Shown here: positions 1 through 7,577 of the stretch, in pieces
Position numbering within the stretch: position 1 is the stretch's first letter
How the letters are laid out: the number at the start of each line of letters is the position of its first letter
DNA from: Onstottus_B arcticum
GTDB lineage: Bacteria > Acidobacteriota > Blastocatellia > UBA7656
Direction of reading: 5' to 3'
DNA length: 64,000 bases
NCBI GenBank assembly: GCA_038040485.1
Contig: JBBPIE010000003.1
Location: 186,001-250,000 of the forward strand
Translations under genes and position numbers: made by a program
Notes under the pieces: model-generated
Databases searched by the model: none
What the model was told of the DNA's origin: nothing
The model's input: only the letters and a program-made list of their open reading frames with translations

Positions 1-1419
1 CTGCTCATCATTGACCTCGCGCCCTACGCTAGCCTCGTGCAACGGTTCGGTCGCTGCAATCGCGAAGGCGAGTTCAAAGAGGCGCGCATCTACTGGGTTG
101 ATCGGCCGCTCGATCAACGTGATGAGAAGCTGATTGGCAAAGAAGGGTTTGACGACAAGGCGCTACGCAAGATCGCGCTGCCCTACGACTCGGAAAACCT
201 GAAGACGGCGCAGGGCTTGTTGCAGGAGATGCAATCAGCGTCGCCAGCCGATCTCGAGAAGATCACCCACCAGGACCGCTTCACGCCTGCGCACGTGCTG
301 CGCCGCCGCGATCTCATTGACCTCTTTGACACCACGCCTGACCTGTCCGGTTACGACCTGGATGTCTCACGGTTCGTGCGCGGCGGAGATGTGCGTGATG
401 TCTCCGTGGCGTGGCGCAACCTCAACGGGCTGGAGCCGACACGCCCCGAGCCGCGTCTTGCGCACGATGAACTCTGCCCGGTTTCAATCGGGGAGTTTAG
501 AGAGTTCATCAAGAGCAAAGACACAGCGCGTCGGGTATGGAGGTGGGACGCGCTTGACGGCAAATGGCAAAAGGTCGGTGAAGAGGAACTGCGTCCTGGG
601 TTGACGCTGCTGCTCGACGTCAAAGCTGGCGGCTACGATCAGCTCACCGGCTGGGACAAGAACCTCAAGCGGACAGTGCCTGTCGTTGAGGTCGAGACAG
701 ACCCAAACGACGCGTTAGACGACGACCCGGACAGCTTCAAGCGGTACGTGCAAACGCTCGCTGCTCATTCAAGGGAAGCCCGAGCCGCTGCCGAAGCGAT
801 CACGCAGGCCCTCAGCACTCTTGCGCTTGATGAGTATCGGGACGAGTTGGTCATCGCCACCCACCATCATGATTGGGGCAAGGCGCACGAAGTCTTCCAG
901 GAGACTCTGCACCGCGGAATGGAAGACTCTTTGAGCGAAGTCCTGCTCGCCAAATCGGATCGAAGTCGGACGGCGGCGAATGGAAAGCGTGGACACCAAC
1001 GCTCACGCTTTCGTCACGAACTGGCGAGCGCCCTGGCGCTGCTGCAGACCGACGCGAGCGATCTGGTCGTCTACCTAGCTGCGTGTCATCACGGCAAAGT
1101 TCGCCTGAGCATCCGGGCTCTACCGGGCGAAGACAAACCCGACGACCGCGAGAAGAAATTCGCGCGCGGCATCTGGGACTATGACGAACTGCCTGCGCTC
1201 GACCTCGGCGACCTAACCAAACCCGCTGTCACACTCGATCTCGAACCGATGCTGCTTGGCGCGAGCGAAGATGGCGCGCGTTCGTGGCTGGAGCGAATGA
1301 TCACGCTCCGCGACCGCGTCGGCGTCTTCCGCTTGGCGTTTCTTGAAGCCCTGATCCGCGCGGCCGACGTTCGGGCGAGCAGCAATCCACAAGATTGCTG
1401 GGCGAAGGAGACGGTGTGA
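1..1419 (+). CDS. cas3: Cas3 helicase-nuclease, C-terminal part (type I-G), 5' end outside window
   Basis: The reading frame is open from base 1, so the N-terminal helicase lobe lies upstream of the window. The first visible residues contain LVQRFGRCNREG, the superfamily 2 helicase motif VI (QRxGRxxR). After the helicase C-terminal lobe comes an HD-nuclease domain: HHHDWGK near bases 858-880, HELASALALL near 1015-1047 and a CHHGK motif near 1084-1098. Cas3 normally carries HD at the N-terminus; an HD domain after the helicase is typical of type I-G (I-U) systems, which fits the csx17/csb1/csb2 genes that follow. The expected role is unwinding and degradation of target DNA recruited by the crRNA complex. 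The stop codon overlaps the csx17 start (TGATG), so the genes are probably translationally coupled. Confidence 0.93.
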   Translation: MLIIDLAPYASLVQRFGRCNREGEFKEARIYWVDRPLDQRDEKLIGKEGFDDKALRKIALPYDSENLKTAQGLLQEMQSASPADLEKITHQDRFTPAHVLRRRDLIDLFDTTPDLSGYDLDVSRFVRGGDVRDVSVAWRNLNGLEPTRPEPRLAHDELCPVSIGEFREFIKSKDTARRVWRWDALDGKWQKVGEEELRPGLTLLLDVKAGGYDQLTGWDKNLKRTVPVVEVETDPNDALDDDPDSFKRYVQTLAAHSREARAAAEAITQALSTLALDEYRDELVIATHHHDWGKAHEVFQETLHRGMEDSLSEVLLAKSDRSRTAANGKRGHQRSRFRHELASALALLQTDASDLVVYLAACHHGKVRLSIRALPGEDKPDDREKKFARGIWDYDELPALDLGDLTKPAVTLDLEPMLLGASEDGARSWLERMITLRDRVGVFRLAFLEALIRAADVRASSNPQDCWAKETV

Positions 1420-3836
1420 TGCGAAATCAAATCTTGCTCCGTGGCTGCGCACCTGAACCGTTGATTCACTATCTCAAAGCGCTGGGCATCTTTCGCCTCG
1501 TGTCCGAACAATGCTTCGATGCCGAGGTACGCGGGGCTTGGCGTGGCGATGCGTTCGCGTTGGAAACAGAAAAGACGGCAGATGAGCTGGTCGCGTTCTT
1601 CCTCAATCAGTACAGTCCAACCCCAATCGTCGCACCGTGGAATGGTGGGAGTGGATTCTACGATGGCGATGACACTTCTGGTCGAGAAGCAATTCAAGCT
1701 AGTAACAGCAAGCGACTTGAAAATTATCGTCAAGTCATCAACCAGATAATGCAGTTCCCGGAGTTGCCTTCCATAAGTCATCTGAATGTCCGAGAGATGA
1801 TTGGCTTGGTTGAAGAAGCAACAGCCAACTCCAACGATAGTAGGAGTGAGGAGTGGAAGGATCTCGTTTCAGTTATCAGGGTACAGCTTTCTTCTCTTCT
1901 GGACACCACTCCTCTAGCCGAGATGACAATTGATCAACTTGGAGCTCACAAGAACGAGTTAGGGGATGATGAGCAGACCCGCGCCAGAACCCTTAAAGAG
2001 CTACTGGGCCAAGTTAAGAAGTTGAGAGGCGCGCTGAAGAAGATAGGTCGCGTCGCCAGAAAAGACACGATCGTTCAAGCCTGCCGAAATCGTCTTGGCG
2101 ATCAGACCGTGAGCTGGATTGACGCTGCACTCGTGCTCAGCGAGACAAATTCAGAATCTCCGCTGCTTGGCTCGGGCGCAATCGATGGGCACTTGGAATT
2201 CACTAAGAACCTCATGGGGCGTTTGCGGGAAGTACTCCCAGAGCTGATAGCAGATGCCGGCCGGCCGAGGGACATAGACAAAAGAACTCAGCAGAGCGAA
2301 GAGCAGCTTCGCGGCGCACTCTTTCTCGATCGGTCCGCGAGGTTGGTGAACGCCGCCGTCGGCCAATTCCACCCAGCGGGCGCTGGCGGCGCGAACGCAT
2401 CGCAGGGAGTGAGCGGAGGTTCCTTTGTGAACCCCTGGGACTTCATTCTCGCCATCGAAGGCACACTCGTTCTGGCGAGTGCAACCGTGCGTCAACTCGC
2501 TGCCGGAGCGCGGTCGCGAGCTTCATTTCCTTTCACCGCCAGAAACTCCGCCGTCGGCTACGGCACTGCCGTTGGTGGCGAGAAGATGCGTGCTGAAATC
2601 TGGTTGCCGTTGTGGTCCCGCTTAGCGAGCTTCGCGGAAGTCGCGCATATCTTCGGCGAGGGGCGCGTGCAGTTTAGTGGAGCGCGGAAGCGCTTGGCCA
2701 GGTCCGGCTTTGATTTCGCGCGCGCCGTCGCCGAGCTTGGCGTTGACCGTGGTATTGATGCTTTCCAGCGATATGGTTTCATCGAGCGCAACGGACAGGC
2801 CAATCTTGCAGCGCCGCTCGGACGCTTCGAGGTGCGCGAGCGGCCCAGTTCCGCTCTGATCTATGAAGTGGACCGCTGGATTGAAAGATTGCGCGGAGCA
2901 ACAAGGGACGCCAAGCGTACACCGCCCCGATTCATTCGCGCGCGGACAAGCATAGAAGACGCCATCTTCAATCTCTGCGCCAGCGGAGAGGCAGAGCATC
3001 TGAGGGCTACTCTAATCGCACTTGGTTCAGCAGAAAACGATCTTGCGAGAACCCCACGATTCCGTGACGAACAAGGATTACGCCCGCTCGCCGGTCTGAC
3101 AGAGCGATGGTCAGTTGAGTGCGACGACAACTCATTCGAGTTTGAACTTGCTTCGGGGATCGCTTCGATTACCGACGAGGGTAAGCGCGGCCCTTTCCGC
3201 ACTAACATCGAGCCGATTGAAATTACTAAAGCTGGCGTCAACTGGACTAGTGATGATGCTGGTGCCGTTTGGAGCACCGCATCCCTCGCCAACAATCTTG
3301 CCGCTGTCCTGCACCGGCGTTCCATAGATGCACGCACTGCGGGTGCCTCACATCCGGCGATGTCGAGCAAACGGTTCGCATCCCTCGCTGCTATTGACCT
3401 ATTCCTTCGCGCCGAGACAGATGACGAGCGGATTGAAGAGTTGCTGCGTGGTCTCGCTCTGATCGACTGGAGCGCAGTCAGCGCGCGATCGACCGGCGCG
3501 TCTATTGCCCTTCCGCCGACGCTGCCAAGAGCCTACGCGCTTTTGAAATTGCTCTTTCTTCCCGACGGCAAATTGAGCCGAGCACCACTTGGCGAGCCCG
3601 TAACGATTCGGCATGAGCCGAGCATAGTCCCGCTGCTCCGCGCGGGTCGAATCACCGAGGCTCTGGAGACCGCCGAGCGAAGGCTGCGCTCTTCGGGACT
3701 TTTGCCATTCTCCAGTCAGCTCCACTTTCCGGAAGATGAAGGTGCGCGGCTAGCGGCCGCACTACTGGTCCCGATTGGCCTACGGTCCATCGCGTCGTTA
3801 GCCGCACTGGTCCTGCGCCCAGTTGTCCCAGGATGA
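1419..3836 (+). CDS. csx17: Csx17, large subunit of the type I-G Cascade complex
   Basis: 805 residues. The N-terminus, ILLRGCAPEPLIHYLKALG, is the characteristic opening of the Csx17 family, the Cas8-type large subunit of type I-G effector complexes. The family is expected to take part in PAM recognition and Cas3 recruitment. The ATG at 1419 overlaps the cas3 stop and places the family motif at the very N-terminus; an upstream start 24 bases earlier in the same frame would add eight unrelated residues. No enzymatic motif is visible. A segment around bases 2383-2410 is rich in Gly/Ala and Ser (HPAGAGGANASQG) and is probably a loop. A 120-base gap separates it from csb1; that gap contains an open frame (3838-3936) with no start of its own, possibly a gene remnant. 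Confidence 0.9.
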   Translation: MRNQILLRGCAPEPLIHYLKALGIFRLVSEQCFDAEVRGAWRGDAFALETEKTADELVAFFLNQYSPTPIVAPWNGGSGFYDGDDTSGREAIQASNSKRLENYRQVINQIMQFPELPSISHLNVREMIGLVEEATANSNDSRSEEWKDLVSVIRVQLSSLLDTTPLAEMTIDQLGAHKNELGDDEQTRARTLKELLGQVKKLRGALKKIGRVARKDTIVQACRNRLGDQTVSWIDAALVLSETNSESPLLGSGAIDGHLEFTKNLMGRLREVLPELIADAGRPRDIDKRTQQSEEQLRGALFLDRSARLVNAAVGQFHPAGAGGANASQGVSGGSFVNPWDFILAIEGTLVLASATVRQLAAGARSRASFPFTARNSAVGYGTAVGGEKMRAEIWLPLWSRLASFAEVAHIFGEGRVQFSGARKRLARSGFDFARAVAELGVDRGIDAFQRYGFIERNGQANLAAPLGRFEVRERPSSALIYEVDRWIERLRGATRDAKRTPPRFIRARTSIEDAIFNLCASGEAEHLRATLIALGSAENDLARTPRFRDEQGLRPLAGLTERWSVECDDNSFEFELASGIASITDEGKRGPFRTNIEPIEITKAGVNWTSDDAGAVWSTASLANNLAAVLHRRSIDARTAGASHPAMSSKRFASLAAIDLFLRAETDDERIEELLRGLALIDWSAVSARSTGASIALPPTLPRAYALLKLLFLPDGKLSRAPLGEPVTIRHEPSIVPLLRAGRITEALETAERRLRSSGLLPFSSQLHFPEDEGARLAAALLVPIGLRSIASLAALVLRPVVPG

Positions 3837-3956
3837 TCACAACACGAAGCCAAGTTACGAGCTGATCAGCATCATTTGGACTAGCACAATCCGCTTCGGC
3901 TCGCGCAAGGCCGCGGCGTTCAACGTAATTTGATACTAACCATCGAAGGAGAATTC

Positions 3957-4961
3957 ATGACGGACAAACTGCAACAGATGATCGACGCACTGAAAGACCA
4001 ACCTCGCTTACTTGTGGAGGCATCACTTCACCCAGTTCAAGGAGATCGCTTCCAGCCGACGGGGTTTCCAGACCTGGGCGCAGCAATCTACAAACGACCC
4101 GATGGCACGCCGATGCTGCTGGTTGAGTCGGCGCAGTCAATGGCCAATCGCCTCGAAGCGGTATGCTGGGACGAAGCTAACAACAGGATCATCGCCGCGC
4201 TGGTTGGTCTCCCGCATATCGTCGTTGATCTGGGCAAGGGCCTAAGCACGAGTTCGATTCAAGAAGCCCACCGATTGAATTCGCCCTACATCATCAACGA
4301 CCCAACCTTGAAAAGTCAGATTCAGACCGAAGTGGGCAACACTGAGAGCGGGCCACTCGACATTCGCAAGCTTGCACGCGCCGTTCTTAACCGCGATGTC
4401 GGCGCAGTTCTACACGGAGTCTTCCTGGAGAAGGTGGCCGGCCGATTGAGGCTTCAGCGCCTGCTGTCTAGCTTCATCGAAGCTGAAGGTGCGGTGCCCG
4501 TGACCTCCGGTGGAGTCAAACTCGATAGAGTTGATCCTTCCGGTGACGCAGCGAAGGGATACGGTAATGTTCCATTCAGCCGGACTGAGTTCACGGCCAG
4601 CAAAGTGACCGCGTTCTTCAATCTCGATCTTGCAACTCTGCGGGGTTACGGGTTCAAGGAAGCGGAGAACCAGATGCTCATAGCTCTGGCTGTGTACAAG
4701 ATGCTCAAACTGTTGGCTACCGGATTACGCTTGAGAACTGCTTGCGACATGGAGGCGCGGGCGATCACCGTGACTCGTCCGGGCGGTCTTGATCTGGACA
4801 AGACTCTGCTCGTAAGCCTTGAGACGGCGTTGCCGCTGCTTATCACCGCCTGTCTTTTTGATAAGCCGACTACCGAGCTTAAGGCGGGAATAGCGCCGAA
4901 GAAAAAGACCAAAGAAAACAAAACCGGCGAGGGACGGCTGGAAGGAGGGAGCGACGCATGA
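3957..4961 (+). CDS. csb1: Csb1, Cas7-type backbone subunit (GSU0053 family)
   Basis: 334 residues. Residues 28-41 (QGDRFQPTGFPDLG) match the diagnostic N-terminal motif of the Csb1/GSU0053 family, the Cas7 RAMP that polymerises along the crRNA spacer in type I-G complexes. The start at 3957 is chosen because GAAGGAG lies 5-6 bases upstream and the family motif then falls at the usual distance; the frame is open 27 bases further upstream without a comparable site. The C-terminal 20 residues are Lys/Glu rich. The last four bases, ATGA, overlap the start of csb2. No deletions or frameshifts are visible. Confidence 0.93.
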   Translation: MTDKLQQMIDALKDQPRLLVEASLHPVQGDRFQPTGFPDLGAAIYKRPDGTPMLLVESAQSMANRLEAVCWDEANNRIIAALVGLPHIVVDLGKGLSTSSIQEAHRLNSPYIINDPTLKSQIQTEVGNTESGPLDIRKLARAVLNRDVGAVLHGVFLEKVAGRLRLQRLLSSFIEAEGAVPVTSGGVKLDRVDPSGDAAKGYGNVPFSRTEFTASKVTAFFNLDLATLRGYGFKEAENQMLIALAVYKMLKLLATGLRLRTACDMEARAITVTRPGGLDLDKTLLVSLETALPLLITACLFDKPTTELKAGIAPKKKTKENKTGEGRLEGGSDA

Positions 4962-6454
4962 TCGCGATAAGCTTGCGCTTTCTCACGGGTCGGTTTCACG
5001 CCACGCCTTGGGGACATCACGTTAACGAAGGCGTTGTCGAATGGCCGCCCTCGTCTTGGCGGCTGCTTCGCGCGTTGATCGCGACTTTTCACCGCGCCCG
5101 CCCCTCGGGCGTTAGTGAGGAACAACTGATTCGAATCGTGGATGCGCTGTCTGCGCCGCCGTTATTCCGCCTGCCGCCAGCGACCACAGCCCATACACGA
5201 CACTACGACGTAGCAAATGGCAGCGTGAAGTTCTTCGACACATTTGTTGTGCTCGATCCGGGTGACCCAACTACTTGCGTCTGGCCGGAAGCCGGACTTG
5301 ATGACGGGGACCGAACCGCACTCGCAGTCTTGCTTTCCTCGCTCGGCACGTTCGGACGCGCTGAATCTTGGTGTGAGGCTGAGCTGCTCGAAGAAGACGA
5401 ACTTCGAGAACCAAACAGCTACCCTCTCGAAGATGGCCAGTCACTCAGCGGCTTAGAACCGGTTCGGTTGTTAATGCCCGACTCGACGGGCCGGAGTTTG
5501 ATAGACGCGCTGCTCATTGAAACGTCCGCCATGCGTAAAAAGAAACAGCTCGATCCACCCGGCACGCGATGGGTCACTTACGTCCGCGATTCAAAAGCAC
5601 TCACAGCCCGCGGAGCCGCGCCGCCGCGTCGAACTGCCTCCAAAGCGCTGACCAACATCGCACACTACGCGCTTGATTCGAGTGTGCTGCCGCTGCCGCA
5701 AGATGCCCTTCCCTTCGCCGAGCAAGTTCGGCGGGCGCTCATTCGCAATCGAGTCGATACTTCTCACTCAGAAACCATCACCGGCAAACACGCCGACGGA
5801 ACACCGCTCGAAGGGCACGAACACGCTCACTACTTCCCTACCGATGAAGACCTCGACGGGCGGATTGATCACGTCACTATCTATGCGCCGCGAGGCTTTG
5901 ACGACGCCGACCTCGAAGCGATCGGGTCGCTTAGAACTATCTTTCGCTCGGGGAATCGGCCCGAAGTAAGAATGGTGCTGGCCGGGCTTGGCGGACCAGT
6001 CAGCCGGAGTAAAGACGACGCTAGTAGTTCCGCGTTCACGCGGCGCTTTGGCGAAGGTGATCCGGCTGAAGCCGGTACTACGAAACTTTCGGAGGTTTCT
6101 ATCTTTGCCAAAGCGCGACGCTGGAGATCGGTCACTCCGTTCTCGCTGCCTCGCTTTCCGAATCGCGGGGGCGGCAAGCCTCCAAGGCCTCGCGATCTGC
6201 CTGAGGGACAACTCGTACGCGAACTGAAGAATCGCGGCCTGCCCGAGCCTGTCTCGATCAAGCGTATCGAAGGCTATCAAGTCGAAGGCCGACCGTTGGT
6301 GCGATGGCTCGAGTTTCATGCGACACGCTTCAACGGGAAAGCGGGAAATGCGCTGGCGGGGTTCGAGATCGAGTTTGCCGAGCCAGTTCGCGGCCCACTC
6401 GCAGTCGGCTTCGCGTGCCACTTCGGATTGGGGTTGTTTCTGCCAGTTTCGTAG
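4958..6454 (+). CDS. csb2: Csb2, Cas5-Cas6 fusion (GSU0054 family)
   Basis: 498 residues. The N-terminal half starts with ISLRFLTGRFHATPWG and continues WPPSSWRLLRALIA, the Cas5-like part of Csb2. The C-terminal part (residues about 370-498, ending FGLGLFLP) is the Cas6-like crRNA-processing domain; no separate cas6 is present, so this protein should cleave the array transcript. The ATG at 4958 overlaps the csb1 stop (ATGA) and has GGAAGGAGGGA just upstream. Residues about 354-378 (SSSAFTRRF...AEAGTTKLSE) are encoded by two facing REP-like hairpins, described separately, so this loop is probably an insertion tolerated by the fold. Downstream the locus is interrupted by a RAYT transposase before cas4-cas1. 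Confidence 0.92.
   Translation: MIAISLRFLTGRFHATPWGHHVNEGVVEWPPSSWRLLRALIATFHRARPSGVSEEQLIRIVDALSAPPLFRLPPATTAHTRHYDVANGSVKFFDTFVVLDPGDPTTCVWPEAGLDDGDRTALAVLLSSLGTFGRAESWCEAELLEEDELREPNSYPLEDGQSLSGLEPVRLLMPDSTGRSLIDALLIETSAMRKKKQLDPPGTRWVTYVRDSKALTARGAAPPRRTASKALTNIAHYALDSSVLPLPQDALPFAEQVRRALIRNRVDTSHSETITGKHADGTPLEGHEHAHYFPTDEDLDGRIDHVTIYAPRGFDDADLEAIGSLRTIFRSGNRPEVRMVLAGLGGPVSRSKDDASSSAFTRRFGEGDPAEAGTTKLSEVSIFAKARRWRSVTPFSLPRFPNRGGGKPPRPRDLPEGQLVRELKNRGLPEPVSIKRIEGYQVEGRPLVRWLEFHATRFNGKAGNALAGFEIEFAEPVRGPLAVGFACHFGLGLFLPVS
6024..6085. repeat. Facing pair of REP-like hairpins inside csb2
   Basis: Two elements of the local REP family face each other within csb2. The left copy (6024-6043) reads GTAGTTCCGCGTTCACGCGG. 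The right copy, read on the - strand (about 6063-6083), has GTAGTACCGGCTTCAGCCGG. Both keep the GTAG box, the TTCA loop and a five-pair stem, but the two inner stem pairs differ between copies and from the standard CCGCC/GGCGG, with both strands changed together. Neither introduces a stop in the csb2 frame. Confidence 0.75.
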
Positions 6455-6606
6455 TTCGTAGCCCTCGTTCGTAGTTCGCTCGTAGTCCCGCCTTTAGGCG
6501 GAATCTTAGCTTGTTCGTAGTCTTGCTTTGGCAAAGCAGTGTAGCCTCGATGAAGATTCCGCCTGAAGGCTGGACTACGAACTGACTACGAACCATTCAC
6601 CGACCA
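6455..6606. repeat. REP cluster upstream of the RAYT gene
   Basis: The gap between csb2 and the RAYT gene holds a run of CGTAGT words and a facing pair of REPs: 6482-6502 (GTAGTCCCGCCTTTAGGCGG) and the inverted copy 6556-6581 (CCGCCTGAAGGCTGGACTAC). Between them, about 6516-6541, is a more diverged hairpin with stem TGCTTT/AAAGCA, also preceded by GTAGT. This is the arrangement expected around a REP-mobilising HUH transposase. Confidence 0.85.
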
Positions 6607-7206
6607 ATGTACGACTACCGCAAAATGACCCTTGCCCAGCGCGCTGAAATCGTCGAGCGCCGCCGGCGTCGCCATCAGCCGCTTCATTCGCCGCCGCATT
6701 GGGACCTTGGAATTAGTAACATCTACTTCGTCAGCGCCGCGTGCTTCGATCACGCGCGAATCATCGGAAAAGACCCAGCCCGTATGTCTCAGTGCGAAGA
6801 ACACGTGTTGCTGGCGTGCCGCGAGGCGGGCACAACTATTCACGCCTGGTGCGTCTTGCCGAACCACTATCATCTGTTAGTGCAGTCCGATGATCTAAAG
6901 CTGTTCACAAAGGTGCTCGGTCAATCCCACGGCCGCTCATCCCACGCCTGGAACCTGGAAGACGCCACGCACGGACGAAAGGTCTGGCACCGGTGCTTCG
7001 ACCGTGCGATCAGATCGGATCGTCACTTCTGGGCGACAGTAAACTACATACACCACAATCCTGTTCATCATGGGTACGTTGACAAATGGCAGGACTGGCT
7101 CTGGTCGAGCGCGAGTGAGTTTCTCGAGCGCGTTGGAGCGAACGAGGCAACGCGTATATGGCGTGAGTATCCAATCCTTGACTACGGCAAGAAGTGGGAC
7201 ATCTAG
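6607..7206 (+). CDS. REP-associated tyrosine transposase (RAYT, TnpA_REP family)
   Basis: 199 residues, a single-domain Y1 HUH transposase. The HUH motif is HYHLLVQ in the segment HAWCVLPNHYHLLVQ, and the catalytic Tyr is in VNYIHHNPVHHGYV, the standard RAYT pattern. RAYTs are domesticated relatives of IS200/IS605 transposases that bind and cut REP hairpins carrying a 5' GTAG tetranucleotide. Such hairpins lie on both sides of the gene, so it and its palindromes form a self-consistent unit (a REPtron). The gene sits between csb2 and cas4-cas1 in the same direction and splits the cas operon without damaging either neighbour. It appears intact; the ATG at 6607 is the only reasonable start. Confidence 0.92.
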   Translation: MYDYRKMTLAQRAEIVERRRRRHQPLHSPPHWDLGISNIYFVSAACFDHARIIGKDPARMSQCEEHVLLACREAGTTIHAWCVLPNHYHLLVQSDDLKLFTKVLGQSHGRSSHAWNLEDATHGRKVWHRCFDRAIRSDRHFWATVNYIHHNPVHHGYVDKWQDWLWSSASEFLERVGANEATRIWREYPILDYGKKWDI

Positions 7207-7330
7207 AGTTGGTTTCGTAGTACCGCCTTCAGGCGGAACGAATCGCGAAGAAGAAGCTAAGGACCGCCTGAAGGCGGGACTACGAACGAGGCGTGCGATG
7301 AAGACCGCCTGAAGGCGGGACTACGAACAA
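7207..7330. repeat. Three REP elements downstream of the RAYT gene
   Basis: Three copies: 7217-7239 (GTAGTACCGCCTTCAGGCGG, + orientation), then 7262-7285 and 7303-7325 (both inverted, CCGCCTGAAGGCGGGACTAC). The stems are perfect five-pair CCGCC/GGCGG with a four-base loop. They are the most regular copies in the window and define the family consensus used to recognise the others. Confidence 0.9.
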
Positions 7331-7577
7331 GACCGGGAACTACGAAACAATATTAACCGTGGACTTTCCTTCGACTTCGGCCTATCCTATCCGAGCCTTC
7401 AACGTACTAACAGCTACCAGGCACAACGCAATTATCTGAAGCGCGTAACAAAATACTGAATACCGGACGTGCTTAGCGAGAAGCGAAGCCTCTGTTGCCG
7501 AAACAACTAGACCGAAAACCCGGAACATACGAGACGAGGCTCGCAGTACGGAACCTTGAAGTGAAGGAGGTCTGCCC
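7331..7577 (+). promoter_or_regulatory. Intergenic stretch before cas4-cas1, probable promoter region
   Basis: 247 bases without a convincing gene. Since the RAYT and REP cluster separates cas4-cas1 from the upstream cas genes, a promoter for the adaptation genes is expected here, but no clear -35/-10 pair can be picked by eye. GAAGGAGG at 7563-7570 is a strong ribosome binding site for the ATG at 7578. Confidence 0.35.

Noticed and set aside
3838..3936. Open frame between csx17 and csb1 (PSYELISIIWTSTIRFGSR)
   Set aside because: No start codon or ribosome binding site and too short to assign; at most a remnant.
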